Under the pieces are notes generated by a model. The model saw only the letters and a list, made by a program, of their open reading frames with translations, did no database searches and was not told where the DNA came from. From Ruminococcaceae bacterium UBA7147 (GTDB lineage: Bacteria > Bacillota > Clostridia > Oscillospirales > Acutalibacteraceae): a stretch of DNA of 43,985 nucleotides. Location of the stretch: NCBI GenBank assembly GCA_002491825.1, contig DKWR01000071.1, positions 1-43,985 of the forward strand, in the 5' to 3' direction. Positions 8,106-15,669 of this stretch are shown here, in pieces (positions within the stretch are counted from its first letter, which is position 1; each line of letters begins with the position of its first letter). A program made the translations under genes and the position numbers.

Positions 8106-8648
8106 TTATTTGCCCTTACCGGCCTTGCCTTCCTTGCGGCGGATAACTTCATCAGCGTACTTAATACCCTTGCCCTTATAAGGCTCCGGCGGACGCTTTT
8201 CTCTTACTTCGGCAGCAAACTGACCAACCTTTTGCTTATCAATGCCGACAATAATGATTTTGTTAGGATCGGGAACTTCAATCTTGATGTCCTCTGTATC
8301 CTCAACAATAACCTGGTGTGAATAACCGAGGTTCATAACGCACTTGTTGCCCTGCTTCTGAACACGGTAACCAACGCCGTTAACTTCGAGCACCTTCTTG
8401 TAGCCCTCTGTAACACCTACAACCATATTGTTGATGAGTGTTCTTGTAAGGCCGTGAAGCGAGCGGTTTTCCTTTGCGTCGTCCGGACGAGTAACTTCGA
8501 TTACGTCGCCCTTGATTTCAACTGTCATAGCCTGATTGTATGCGAAATCAAGTGTGCCCTTGGGACCTTTGACAGTGATAACGCCGTCAGCGATAGTCGC
8601 TGTAACACCGGCGGGAATATTTATAGGTTTTCTTCCAATTCGAGACAT
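8106..8648 (-). CDS. rplF: 50S ribosomal protein L6
   Basis: L6 (uL6) lies near the factor-binding region of the 50S subunit. I choose the ATG at 8648 (MSRIGRKPINIPAGV, 180 residues), because AGGAGGTG is 6 nt upstream and the family starts this way. A reading from 8669 adds seven residues and overlaps rpsH. Two repeated L6 domains are visible, the second holding the GVDKQ-like VGIDKQKVGQFAAEVREKRPPEPYKGKGI motif. Identification is certain. Confidence 0.97.
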   Translation of the reverse strand: MSRIGRKPINIPAGVTATIADGVITVKGPKGTLDFAYNQAMTVEIKGDVIEVTRPDDAKENRSLHGLTRTLINNMVVGVTEGYKKVLEVNGVGYRVQKQGNKCVMNLGYSHQVIVEDTEDIKIEVPDPNKIIIVGIDKQKVGQFAAEVREKRPPEPYKGKGIKYADEVIRRKEGKAGKGK

Positions 8649-8662
8649 TTTCGCACCTCCTC

Positions 8663-9061
8663 TTACCAAATGTAAGCGAGAACTTCGCCGCCAATGTGCT
8701 CCTTACGTGCCTGACGGTCAGTCATAACACCCTTGGAGGTAGAAATAATGGCAATTCCGAGTCCCTTCATTACCTTCGGCATATCTTCTGCATTGCTGTA
8801 AATACGTAAACCGGGCTTTGATACACGGCGCAGCCCTGTGATAACAGGAGTCTTGCCGTCAACATACTTAAGAGTAACCTTAATTACGCCCTGCTTGCCG
8901 TCTTCTATAACTGTGAAATTCTTAATGTAGCCTTCATCAAGAAGAATCTGACAAATAGACTTCTTGAGGTTTGAAGCAGGAATTTCAACAGAATCGTGCT
9001 TTGCTGAATTTGCATTACGAATTCTTGTAAGTAAATCAGCAATTGTATCTGTAATCTGCAT
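8663..9061 (-). CDS. rpsH: 30S ribosomal protein S8
   Basis: S8 (uS8) is a primary 16S rRNA binder and, in enterobacteria, the repressor of the spc operon. The 132-residue protein runs from MQITDTIADLLTRIRNANSA to the conserved ISTSKGVMTDRQARKEHIGGE near the C-terminus. It follows the zinc-type S14 gene by 19 nt. I did not see an obvious S8-target mimic near rplE, but this was not folded. Confidence 0.98.
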   Translation of the reverse strand: MQITDTIADLLTRIRNANSAKHDSVEIPASNLKKSICQILLDEGYIKNFTVIEDGKQGVIKVTLKYVDGKTPVITGLRRVSKPGLRIYSNAEDMPKVMKGLGIAIISTSKGVMTDRQARKEHIGGEVLAYIW

Positions 9062-9080
9062 TACCTTTATCCTCCCTTGC

Positions 9081-9266
9081 TTACCAGCTTGCTTTCTTTA
9101 CGCCCGGAATTTCGCCCTTGTAAGCGAGCTCACGGAAGCAAATACGACAAATACCATACTTGCGGAGGTAGGCGTGTGGTCTACCACAGATATTACATCT
9201 TGAATACTCTCTTGTAGAGAACTTCTGCTTTCTCTGCTGCTTAACTTTCATTGCAGTTTTAGCCAC
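9081..9266 (-). CDS. rpsZ: 30S ribosomal protein S14, zinc-binding type Z
   Basis: S14 (uS14) helps shape the 30S head. At 61 residues this is the short zinc form, with CNIC (residues 24-27) and CRIC (residues 39-42) around HAYLRKYG. The N-terminus is MAKTAMKVKQQRKQKFSTRE. This is the normal version in Firmicutes. It starts 12 nt after the rplE stop codon with an AAGGAGGGA site. No zinc-free paralogue is seen in the window. Confidence 0.97.
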   Translation of the reverse strand: MAKTAMKVKQQRKQKFSTREYSRCNICGRPHAYLRKYGICRICFRELAYKGEIPGVKKASW

Positions 9267-9278
9267 AACAATCCCTCC

Positions 9279-9818
9279 TTACTTTGAAAACGGTGCGCCC
9301 ATGAGAGTTAAAAGCTCACGAGCTTCTTCGTCTGTCTGTGCTGTGGTAACGAAGCAAATGTCCATACCACGAACCTTGTCAATCTTGTCATAATCAATTT
9401 CAGGGAAAATGAGCTGCTCTTTGAGGCCCATATTGTAGTTTCCTCTGCCGTCGAAAGAGTTGGGGTTGATACCTCTGAAGTCTCTTACACGGGGAAGAGC
9501 TACGTTGAAGAGTCTGTCGAGGAACTCGTACATTCTCTCGCCTCTTAAAGTAACCTTACAGCCAATCGGCATACCTTCTCTGAGTTTGAAGTTAGCAACT
9601 GATTTTCTTGCTCTGCACACGAGAGGCTTCTGACCTGTGATGGCAGAAAGGTCTGTGCAGATAGCGTCAATTACCTTTGAGTTTTCTTTAGCTTCGCCTG
9701 CGCCTACGTTGATAACGATTTTATCAAGCTTCGGAATCTGCATAGTGCTCTTGTAGGAGAACTTTGACATAAGAGCAGGTGCAACTTCTTTTGAATAATA
9801 TTCTTTAAGTCTTGCCAT
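9279..9818 (-). CDS. rplE: 50S ribosomal protein L5
   Basis: L5 (uL5) binds 5S rRNA and forms bridge B1b. The 179-residue product contains the conserved stretches IPKLDKIVINVGAGEAKENS, KPLVCRARKSVANFKLREGMPIG and FDGRGNYNMGLKEQLIFPEIDYDK. The length is standard. It follows rplX by 14 nt with AGGAGG before the start. Identification is certain. Confidence 0.98.
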   Translation of the reverse strand: MARLKEYYSKEVAPALMSKFSYKSTMQIPKLDKIVINVGAGEAKENSKVIDAICTDLSAITGQKPLVCRARKSVANFKLREGMPIGCKVTLRGERMYEFLDRLFNVALPRVRDFRGINPNSFDGRGNYNMGLKEQLIFPEIDYDKIDKVRGMDICFVTTAQTDEEARELLTLMGAPFSK

Positions 9819-9832
9819 ATCTTATTTCCTCC

Positions 9833-10150
9833 TTACAGCGATTCCTTGCACTTTGCGCAGATTCTGCCCTTTGAGCCGTCCTCAAAAATCTTGTGAGCAA
9901 CTCTTGTGGGCTTCTTGCATCTGGGGCATACAATCTGAACCTTGGAAGCATACATAGCGCCCTCAGCCTTGATGATACCGCCCTGCTCGCCCATCTTTCT
10001 GGGCTTAACGTGCTTTGAAACCATATTTACTTTCTCTACGATAACCTTGCCTTCTTTAGGGCTTACAGCCAGAACCTGACCCTTTTTGCCCTTATCCTTA
10101 CCGCTGATAACGATAACGGTGTCGCCTGTTTTTACATGAACCTTATTCAT
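9833..10150 (-). CDS. rplX: 50S ribosomal protein L24
   Basis: L24 (uL24) starts 50S assembly. The 105-residue protein has the KOW motif near its N-terminus (KTGDTVIVISGKDKGKKGQV) and a C-terminal treble-clef-like pair of CxxC motifs (CPRC and CAKC), a potential zinc site seen in many Firmicutes L24 proteins. GGAGGTG precedes the ATG by 7 nt. It lies between rplN and rplE in the standard order. Confidence 0.97.
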   Translation of the reverse strand: MNKVHVKTGDTVIVISGKDKGKKGQVLAVSPKEGKVIVEKVNMVSKHVKPRKMGEQGGIIKAEGAMYASKVQIVCPRCKKPTRVAHKIFEDGSKGRICAKCKESL

Positions 10151-10165
10151 TGTGACACCTCCAAA

Positions 10166-10534
10166 TTAAAGTACTTCGGGAGCGAGAGAAAGAATCTTCA
10201 TAAAGTCCTTATCACGAAGCTCTCTTGCTACCGGTCCGAAGATACGAGTACCCTTGGGGTTCTTATCTTCCTTAATGATAACAGCCGCATTTTCATCAAA
10301 GCGGATGTATGTGCCGTCTTCACGTCTTACGCCCTTTGCAGAACGAACAACTACGGCTCTTACAACGTCGCCTTTTTTAACAACACCGCCGGGTGCTGCT
10401 TTTTTAACCGAGGCAACAATAATATCGCCAATGTTGGCATATCTCCTTCTGGTACCGCCGAGTACACGAATGCACATAAGTTCCTTTGCGCCGGTGTTGT
10501 CGGCAACCTTGAGGATGGTTTGCTGTTGAATCAC
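10166..10534 (-). CDS. rplN: 50S ribosomal protein L14 (GTG start)
   Basis: L14 (uL14) lies at the subunit interface and is the docking site for the silencing factor RsfS. The 122-residue protein reads MIQQQTILKVADNTGAKELM and keeps the conserved RVLGGTRRRYANIGDIIVASVK. The start codon is GTG, supported by GGAGG 8 nt upstream and by the invariant N-terminus MIQ. Identification is certain. Confidence 0.97.
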   Translation of the reverse strand: MIQQQTILKVADNTGAKELMCIRVLGGTRRRYANIGDIIVASVKKAAPGGVVKKGDVVRAVVVRSAKGVRREDGTYIRFDENAAVIIKEDKNPKGTRIFGPVARELRDKDFMKILSLAPEVL

Positions 10535-10567
10535 AGTGTATTCCTCCTTTTCTCAAAGCCGCTAAAC

Positions 10568-10825
10568 TTATTTAGCTTTCTCAATAATCTCGACGAGTCT
10601 CCATCTTTTATCTTTAGAAAGAGGACGGGTCTCCATAACCTTTACACGGTCGCCGATATTGCACTCATTGTTCTCGTCGTGTGCCTTAAAGCGAACCGTA
10701 CGCTTAACAATTTTGTTATAAAGCTTATGCTTTACGCTGTCTTCAACGGCAACAACGATTGTTTTGTCCATCTTGTTGCTTACAACCTTGCCGACAACGG
10801 TTTTTCTCATATTTCTTTCACTCAC
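10568..10825 (-). CDS. rpsQ: 30S ribosomal protein S17
   Basis: S17 (uS17) is an OB-fold 16S rRNA binder. The 85-residue product has RKTVVGKVVSNKMDKTIVVAVE at the start and GDRVKVMETRPLSKDKRWRLVEII at the end. I use the GTG at 10825, because GGGGGA lies 8 nt before it. The internal ATG at 10810 (MRKTVVG) lacks a clear binding site but would also give a functional-length protein. The gap to rpmC is 17 nt. Confidence 0.96.
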   Translation of the reverse strand: MSERNMRKTVVGKVVSNKMDKTIVVAVEDSVKHKLYNKIVKRTVRFKAHDENNECNIGDRVKVMETRPLSKDKRWRLVEIIEKAK

Positions 10826-10842
10826 TGTTAAGTCCCCCTCTC

Positions 10843-11046
10843 TTAAGCTTCTGTGCCGTTAAGTTCACGCTGACGAAGAATTGTTGAAACTCTTGCAATG
10901 TCCTTCTTTACGGCACCGATTCTGGATGAGTTTTCGAGCTGGTTAACAGCAAGCTGGAAACGAAGATTAAATAATTCTTCTTTGAGTTCTGTGAGCTTTG
11001 TCTGAAGCTCTTCAACTGACATTTCTCTGATTTCTGATGCTTTCAT
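10843..11046 (-). CDS. rpmC: 50S ribosomal protein L29
   Basis: L29 (uL29) sits at the exit tunnel and helps form the docking site for SRP and trigger factor. The 67-residue helical hairpin starts MKASEIREMSVEELQTKLTE and contains LFNLRFQLAVNQLENSSRI, the family signature. Its ATG overlaps the rplP stop codon by one base (TAATG), so the two are translationally coupled. Identification is certain. Confidence 0.97.
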   Translation of the reverse strand: MKASEIREMSVEELQTKLTELKEELFNLRFQLAVNQLENSSRIGAVKKDIARVSTILRQRELNGTEA

Positions 11047-11465
11047 TACTGCTCACCCTCCTCTTTTTTAACAAACTTGCACTTGATGGGAAGCTTTGTT
11101 GAAGCAAGACGAAGTGCTTCTCTTGCTGTAGCTTCATCAACGCCTGCGAGTTCAAACATAACTCTGCCGGGCTTAACTACTGCAACCCAGTATTCGGGAG
11201 AACCTTTACCTGAACCCATTCGAGTTTCAGCAGGCTTTGCTGTAACAGGCTTGTCAGGGAAAATCTTGATCCATACTTTACCGAATCTTTTGCAGTAACG
11301 TGTCATAGCGATACGGGCAGCCTCAATCTGGTTTGAGGTGATCCATGCAGGCTCTGTAGCCTGAAGACCGTACTCACCGTAAGTAACCTTGTTACCACGA
11401 AGAGCCTTACCTGTCATACGACCTCTGTGTACTCTTCTGTACTTAACTCTCTTAGGTAATAACAT
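11046..11465 (-). CDS. rplP: 50S ribosomal protein L16
   Basis: L16 (uL16) helps position A-site tRNA and is the last major 50S assembly step. The 139-residue protein has the diagnostic LLPKRVKYRRVHRGRM start, the KIFPDKPVTAKPAETRMGSGKG loop and an acidic-basic C-terminal end. Both ends overlap neighbours as TAATG: its ATG with the rpsC stop codon and its stop codon with the rpmC ATG. Identification is certain. Confidence 0.98.
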   Translation of the reverse strand: MLLPKRVKYRRVHRGRMTGKALRGNKVTYGEYGLQATEPAWITSNQIEAARIAMTRYCKRFGKVWIKIFPDKPVTAKPAETRMGSGKGSPEYWVAVVKPGRVMFELAGVDEATAREALRLASTKLPIKCKFVKKEEGEQ

Positions 11466-12136
11466 TACTTTCTGCCTCCTTCTCTGCGGGGCTTTCTTGA
11501 CTTAACTTCGTTCAAAACTTCGCCTTTGTAAAGCCAAACCTTAACGCCGATTTTACCGTAGGTTGTGTTAGCCTCTGCAAAACCGTAGTCGATGTCAGCA
11601 CGAAGTGTCTGAAGCGGAATTGTGCCCTCGTGATACTGCTCTGAACGAGCAATTTCAGCACCGCCGAGACGGCCTGAACACATAACCTTAATACCTTTTG
11701 CTCCACGGCGCATTGCGTTGCCGATAGCCTGCTTCATAGCACGACGGAAAGAAATTCTCTTTTCGAGCTGCTGAGCAATGCTCTCTGCTGCGAGCTGTGC
11801 GTCAAGCTCGGGAGCCTTTACTTCAACAATGTTGATTGCAACGGGCTTGTTAAGGAATTTTTCACACTGAGCCTTGAGCTTCTCAATCTCGGAGCCGCCC
11901 TTACCGATAACAAGACCGGGCTTTGCGCAGTGAATGCTGATTCTTACTCTTTTGCCGTCACGCTCAATTTCAATCTTTGAGATACCGAAGTTGTAAAGCT
12001 GAGCCTTCAGAGTTTTACGAAGGTTGTAGTCCTCAACGAGTGTAGCGCCGAAGTCCTTTTTGTTTGCAAACCAACGGGAATCCCAATCTTTAATAACACC
12101 GACACGAAGACCGTGCGGATTTACTTTCTGACCCAT
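11465..12136 (-). CDS. rpsC: 30S ribosomal protein S3
   Basis: S3 (uS3) lines the mRNA entry channel and has helicase-like activity. The 223-residue product has the N-terminal MGQKVNPHGLRVGVIKDWDS, a KH domain with GKGG-type loop (LVIGKGGSEIEKL near residues 75-87) and the C-terminal domain (GIKVMCSGRLGGAEIARSE). It ends with the basic RKPRREGGRK. TAATG coupling to rplP. Identification is certain. Confidence 0.98.
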   Translation of the reverse strand: MGQKVNPHGLRVGVIKDWDSRWFANKKDFGATLVEDYNLRKTLKAQLYNFGISKIEIERDGKRVRISIHCAKPGLVIGKGGSEIEKLKAQCEKFLNKPVAINIVEVKAPELDAQLAAESIAQQLEKRISFRRAMKQAIGNAMRRGAKGIKVMCSGRLGGAEIARSEQYHEGTIPLQTLRADIDYGFAEANTTYGKIGVKVWLYKGEVLNEVKSRKPRREGGRK

Positions 12137-12150
12137 ATTTAAACCTCCCC

Positions 12151-12489
12151 TTAGTCTTCTTTTTCCTTGAGAACGAGGGTAATGTGAGAAGTTCTCTTGT
12201 TAATTCTGAACGCTCTGCCCTGTGCTCTCGGACGAATTCTTTTAAGGATGGGGCCTGCTGTAGCGTTGCACTGTGCAACGTAGAGCTTGGATACATCCAT
12301 ATCATGGTTGTTCTCAGCATTTGCCATAGCTGACTTGAGCAGCTTTAAGAGCGGCTCGCAAGCGGCCTTGGGAGTGTGCTTAAGAACAGCTTCCGCATAT
12401 CTGACGTCTTTGCCTCTGATAAGGTCAAGAACAACGCCAACCTTGCGGGGTGAAATACGAACAAATTTAGCATTTGCCTTTGCTTCCAT
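12151..12489 (-). CDS. rplV: 50S ribosomal protein L22
   Basis: L22 (uL22) has a loop that lines the exit tunnel. I start at the ATG at 12489 (MEAKANAKFVRISPRKV, 112 residues). A TTG two codons earlier lies closer to the AAGGAGAG site and is a possible alternative. The body shows VLDLIRGKDVRYAEAVLKHTPK and the tunnel loop region GPILKRIRPRAQGRAFRINK. It lies between rpsS and rpsC as always. Confidence 0.96.
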   Translation of the reverse strand: MEAKANAKFVRISPRKVGVVLDLIRGKDVRYAEAVLKHTPKAACEPLLKLLKSAMANAENNHDMDVSKLYVAQCNATAGPILKRIRPRAQGRAFRINKRTSHITLVLKEKED

Positions 12490-12509
12490 CTGCAATACTC
12501 TCCTTCCGC

Positions 12510-12782
12510 TTATTTGCTTGTTTTTGAACCGGCGTGTCCCTTGAAGGTTCTTGTAGGAGCGAACTCACCGAGCTTGTGACCTACCATATCTTCAGTTACA
12601 TATACCGGAACGTGCTTACGGCCGTCGTGAACGGCGAATGTGTGACCAACGAATTCAGGGAAAATTGTTGAACTTCTTGACCATGTCTTTAAAATTCTCT
12701 TTTCGCCCTTTTCGTTCATTTCAAGAACCCTTTTGAGCAGTACAGGCTGAACAAAGGGACCCTTTTTAGTACTTCTACTCAT
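12510..12782 (-). CDS. rpsS: 30S ribosomal protein S19
   Basis: S19 (uS19) forms a dimer with S13 in the 30S head. The 90-residue protein begins MSRSTKKGPFVQPVLLKRVL and contains the conserved WSRSSTIFPEFVGHTFAVHDGRKHVPV and LGEFAPTRTFKGHAG. The gap to rplB is 23 nt with AGGAGCT upstream. Identification is certain. Confidence 0.98.
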   Translation of the reverse strand: MSRSTKKGPFVQPVLLKRVLEMNEKGEKRILKTWSRSSTIFPEFVGHTFAVHDGRKHVPVYVTEDMVGHKLGEFAPTRTFKGHAGSKTSK

Positions 12783-12805
12783 AGTTATAAGCTCCTTTCT
12801 CTGCC

Positions 12806-13639
12806 TTACTTACCGTTTCTTCTGCGAACGATAAGCTTATCGCTGCTCTTGTTGTTCTTACGAGTCTTATAGCCGAGTGCGGGCTTACCCCAAGGGGTTA
12901 CAGGGCCCGGACGGCCAACCGGTGACTTACCCTCACCACCGCCGTGCGGGTGGTCGTTCGGGTTCATAACAGAACCGCGGACTGTGGGACGCCAGCCCAT
13001 ATTTCTCTTACGGCCGGCTTTACCGATTTTAACGTTTTCATGGTCAATGTTGCCTACCTGACCGATAGTAGCCATACAGCTTTCGGGAACGTTTCTTAAC
13101 TCGCCTGAAGGAAGTCTTAACAGAGCAAGTCCGTTCTCTCTAGCCATAAGCTGTGCCATATTACCTGCCGAACGAGCAAGCTGTGCGCCTCTGCCGGGGT
13201 AAAGCTCAACATTGTGAATGAATGTACCTACAGGAATTGCTGTAAGCGGAAGTGCGTTGCCGGGCTTGATGTCGGCATTAACGCCTGCTACTACCTTGTC
13301 GCCTACCTTAAGTCCCTCGGGAGCGATAATGTAAGCTTTTTCACCGTCGGTGTACTCTACAAGAGCGATGAATGCCGAACGGTTAGGATCGTACTCTAAT
13401 GTTTTTACTGTGCCTTCAACGTCAAACTTCTGACGCTTGAAGTCAATGATACGGTACTTTCTGCGGTTACCGCCGCCTCTGTGACGAACGGTGATTCTGC
13501 CGTAGCTGTTGCGGCCTGACTTCTTGTTTAAAGGAGCAAGCAGGCTCTTTTCGGGCTCAACCTTTGAAAGGACCGAATAATCTGTAACCGACATATTTCT
13601 TCTTGAGTTAATGGTCGGCTTATAAACTTTAATGGCCAT
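12806..13639 (-). CDS. rplB: 50S ribosomal protein L2
   Basis: L2 (uL2) is needed for subunit association and lies near the peptidyl transferase centre. The 277-residue product has an OB-fold plus SH3-like domain (GRITVRHRGGGNRRKYRIIDF, then AGNMAQLMARE) and the highly conserved C-terminal VRGSVMNPNDHPHGGGEGKSP, whose histidine is invariant. It is separated from rplW by about 80 nt, more than most neighbours, and that gap holds two small hairpins. Confidence 0.98.
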   Translation of the reverse strand: MAIKVYKPTINSRRNMSVTDYSVLSKVEPEKSLLAPLNKKSGRNSYGRITVRHRGGGNRRKYRIIDFKRQKFDVEGTVKTLEYDPNRSAFIALVEYTDGEKAYIIAPEGLKVGDKVVAGVNADIKPGNALPLTAIPVGTFIHNVELYPGRGAQLARSAGNMAQLMARENGLALLRLPSGELRNVPESCMATIGQVGNIDHENVKIGKAGRKRNMGWRPTVRGSVMNPNDHPHGGGEGKSPVGRPGPVTPWGKPALGYKTRKNNKSSDKLIVRRRNGK

Positions 13640-13669
13640 TTGGTTTCACTCTCCTCATGATGGCTTTGC

Positions 13670-13716
13670 GGGAAAATGGCGTTTCCCATACATTCTGCCT
13701 GAATTATTTATTTCAG
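13670..13716 (-). promoter_or_regulatory. Two small hairpins in the rplW-rplB spacer
   Basis: The 79-nt spacer contains GGGAAA-ATGGCG-TTTCCC (13670-13687) and a five-pair stem CTGAA/TTCAG (13699-13716) that begins 2 nt after the rplW stop codon. Neither has a U-tract, so these are not terminators. They may be RNA-processing sites or be neutral. Confidence 0.35.
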
Positions 13717-13718
13717 AC

Positions 13719-14012
13719 TTACATCATGCCTTCAAAAAATTCGATAGGCTTGCTGTCTTCTGTTAATGTTACGATTGCTTTCTTCCAGCTCTTTGTGTAA
13801 CCGCCGTTGTTTCTGCCCTGACGGCGGAATCTGCCGCGAACGCTTACGGTGTTTACCTTTGCAACCTTAACCTTGAAGATTTCTTCGCAAGCTTTTGCAA
13901 TTTCAATTTTGTTAGCTGTTTTAGCTACTTCAAAGGTATATACCTTATTAACTGCGCCGAGCATACTTTTTTCAGTGATAACGGGGCGAATTACGATGTC
14001 ATGAGCGATCAT
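13719..14012 (-). CDS. rplW: 50S ribosomal protein L23
   Basis: L23 (uL23) forms the trigger-factor and SRP docking site at the tunnel exit. The 97-residue protein starts MIAHDIVIRPVITEKSM and shows YTFEVAKTANKIEIAKACEEIFKVKVAKVNT and the loop RRQGRNNGGYTKSWKKAIVTL. Its ATG lies inside the end of rplD (overlap 4 nt, 14009-14012), so the two are coupled. Identification is certain. Confidence 0.98.
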   Translation of the reverse strand: MIAHDIVIRPVITEKSMLGAVNKVYTFEVAKTANKIEIAKACEEIFKVKVAKVNTVSVRGRFRRQGRNNGGYTKSWKKAIVTLTEDSKPIEFFEGMM

Positions 14013-14632
14013 GCATATACCTCCTCTATCTTGCTTACAGCGTCCTTGACGATAACGAGCTTGTCAGCATTCAGAATGTCATAAACATTGAGTGTGTTGA
14101 CCTGAGCTGTCTTAACGCCGGGGATGTTGTTAGCTGATTTGATAACCTTGCTGTCAACTGCGGGAAGAACGATGAGAGCCTTTTTGTCAGCTCCGATTGC
14201 GTTGAGCATAGCAACGATTGTCTTTGTCTTGTATTCATCCATTGCGATTGAATCAACAACGATGATTTCGTTTTCTTTAGCCTTTGAAGAGAAAGCTGAC
14301 TTCATAGCAAGTCTTCTTACCTTCTTGTTTACAGAGAATCTGTAATCTCTTGGCTTGGGAGCAAACACGATACCGCCGTGTGTCCACTGCGGAGCACGGG
14401 TTGAACCCTGTCTTGCACGTCCTGTACCCTTCTGTCTCCAGGGCTTTTTGCCGCCGCCGGAAACCTCGGATCTTGTAAGAGCGGACTGTGTGCCCTGACG
14501 CTGTGCTGCAAGATAGCTTACTACTACCTGATGCATAACTGCTGCGTTGGGCTCAATACCGAATACGGAATCAGCAAGCTCGATTGTACCGACGTTGTTG
14601 CCTTCCATATTTACTACTGATAAACTTGGCAT
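14009..14632 (-). CDS. rplD: 50S ribosomal protein L4
   Basis: L4 (uL4) has a loop in the exit tunnel and in E. coli it also represses the S10 operon by attenuation, a role that may apply to the leader upstream of rpsJ here. The 207-residue protein has the tunnel loop QGTQSALTRSEVSGGGKKPWRQKGTGRARQGS and the conserved end of the globular domain. It overlaps rplW by 4 nt and follows rplC by 16 nt. Confidence 0.98.
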   Translation of the reverse strand: MPSLSVVNMEGNNVGTIELADSVFGIEPNAAVMHQVVVSYLAAQRQGTQSALTRSEVSGGGKKPWRQKGTGRARQGSTRAPQWTHGGIVFAPKPRDYRFSVNKKVRRLAMKSAFSSKAKENEIIVVDSIAMDEYKTKTIVAMLNAIGADKKALIVLPAVDSKVIKSANNIPGVKTAQVNTLNVYDILNADKLVIVKDAVSKIEEVYA

Positions 14633-14648
14633 TTATAATCCCCCTTCC

Positions 14649-15281
14649 TTAAGCCTTAACGGAATCTTTGAGTACAACGATTCCCTTATTTGGTCCGGGA
14701 ACAGCACCCTTTACAGCAATGAGGTTGTTTTCAGCGTCAACCTTAACAACTGTGAGGTTCTGTACTGTTACCTGTTCTGCGCCGAGGTGACCTGCCATTC
14801 TCTTACCCTTCCATACTCTTGAGGGTGAGGAGCAGGCACCGATTGAGCCGCCGTGACGAACGCAGGGGCCTGTACCGTGAGTTTCCTTAAGACGGTGGAA
14901 GTTCCATCTCTTGATAACGCCTGCGGTACCCTTACCTTTGCTCTTGCCGGTTACGTCAATCTTGTCGCCGGGGGTGAACACGTCTGCCTTAACGAGGTCG
15001 CCTACGTTGTAAGCGTCTGTGTCGTTAAAACGGAACTCTTTAAGAGTTTTCTTGGGAGCTACGCCTGCTTTGTCAAAAAATCCCTTCATAGGCTTTGTAA
15101 CCTTGTGGGGCTTTAAGTCGCCGTATCCGAGCTGAACGGATGCGTAGCCGTCGTTTTCAACTGTTTTCTTGGCTGTAACCACGCAAGGGCCTGCCTCGAT
15201 AACAGTTACGGGAATAACAATTCCCTTTTCATCGAAAATCTGTGTCATACCGATTTTCTTGCCGATGATTGCTTTCTGCAT
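14649..15281 (-). CDS. rplC: 50S ribosomal protein L3
   Basis: L3 (uL3) reaches toward the peptidyl transferase centre and is an early assembly protein. The 210-residue protein opens MQKAIIGKKIGMTQIFDEKG and contains the conserved extension TAGVIKRWNFHRLKETHGTG and RVWKGKRMAGHLGAEQVTVQN. The tip residues are as usual, so no linezolid- or tiamulin-resistance signature is evident by eye. It follows rpsJ after a 76-nt spacer with a hairpin. Confidence 0.98.
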   Translation of the reverse strand: MQKAIIGKKIGMTQIFDEKGIVIPVTVIEAGPCVVTAKKTVENDGYASVQLGYGDLKPHKVTKPMKGFFDKAGVAPKKTLKEFRFNDTDAYNVGDLVKADVFTPGDKIDVTGKSKGKGTAGVIKRWNFHRLKETHGTGPCVRHGGSIGACSSPSRVWKGKRMAGHLGAEQVTVQNLTVVKVDAENNLIAVKGAVPGPNKGIVVLKDSVKA

Positions 15282-15307
15282 GAATGTATCCTCCTTGTAG
15301 GTTATTG

Positions 15308-15323
15308 GTTGGTTTGCACCAAC
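15308..15323 (-). promoter_or_regulatory. GNRA-tetraloop hairpin in the rpsJ-rplC spacer
   Basis: On the transcript strand a perfect 6-bp stem GTTGGT/ACCAAC is closed by a GCAA loop, a stable GNRA tetraloop. The flanks hold a direct repeat ACCTACAAG on either side (around 15293-15301 and 15339-15347). There is no U-tract. It might be an RNA-stability or protein-binding element, and its function is unknown. Confidence 0.5.
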
Positions 15324-15357
15324 GTGACCCTGTCTGCTTGTAGGTTGGTATCAGTGA

Positions 15358-15669
15358 TTATAACTTAATCTCGATATCAACGCCGGCAGGGAGCTCTAAG
15401 CTCATAAGAGCCTCGACTGTCTTGTTTGACGGTCTTAAGATGTCGATAAGACGCTTGTGGGTTCTCATCTCAAACTGCTCACGGCTGTCCTTGTACTTGT
15501 GAACAGCACGGAGAATTGTTACAACCTGCTTCTCAGTAGGGAGCGGAACGGGACCCGAAACTCTTGCGCCTGTGCGCTTAGCTGTAGCCACGATTCTCTC
15601 GGCCGACTGATCAACGAGCTGATGATCATAACCCTTTAATCTTATTCTAATCTTTTCCTTGACTGCCAT
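15358..15669 (-). CDS. rpsJ: 30S ribosomal protein S10
   Basis: S10 (uS10) is a 30S head protein and the NusE partner of NusB in antitermination. The 103-residue product has KIRIRLKGYDHQLVDQSAERIVATAKRTGA near its start and the conserved loop GPVPLPTEKQVVTILRAVHKYKDSREQFEMRTHKRLIDI. It is the first gene of the superoperon, preceded by a strong CAAGGAGGCGA site and a leader of about 425 nt. Identification is certain. Confidence 0.99.
   Translation of the reverse strand: MAVKEKIRIRLKGYDHQLVDQSAERIVATAKRTGARVSGPVPLPTEKQVVTILRAVHKYKDSREQFEMRTHKRLIDILRPSNKTVEALMSLELPAGVDIEIKL

Noticed and set aside
10136..10831. 231-codon plus-strand frame across rplN-rpsQ
   Set aside because: Antisense to three certain ribosomal genes and their invariant order; no start signal and no family match.
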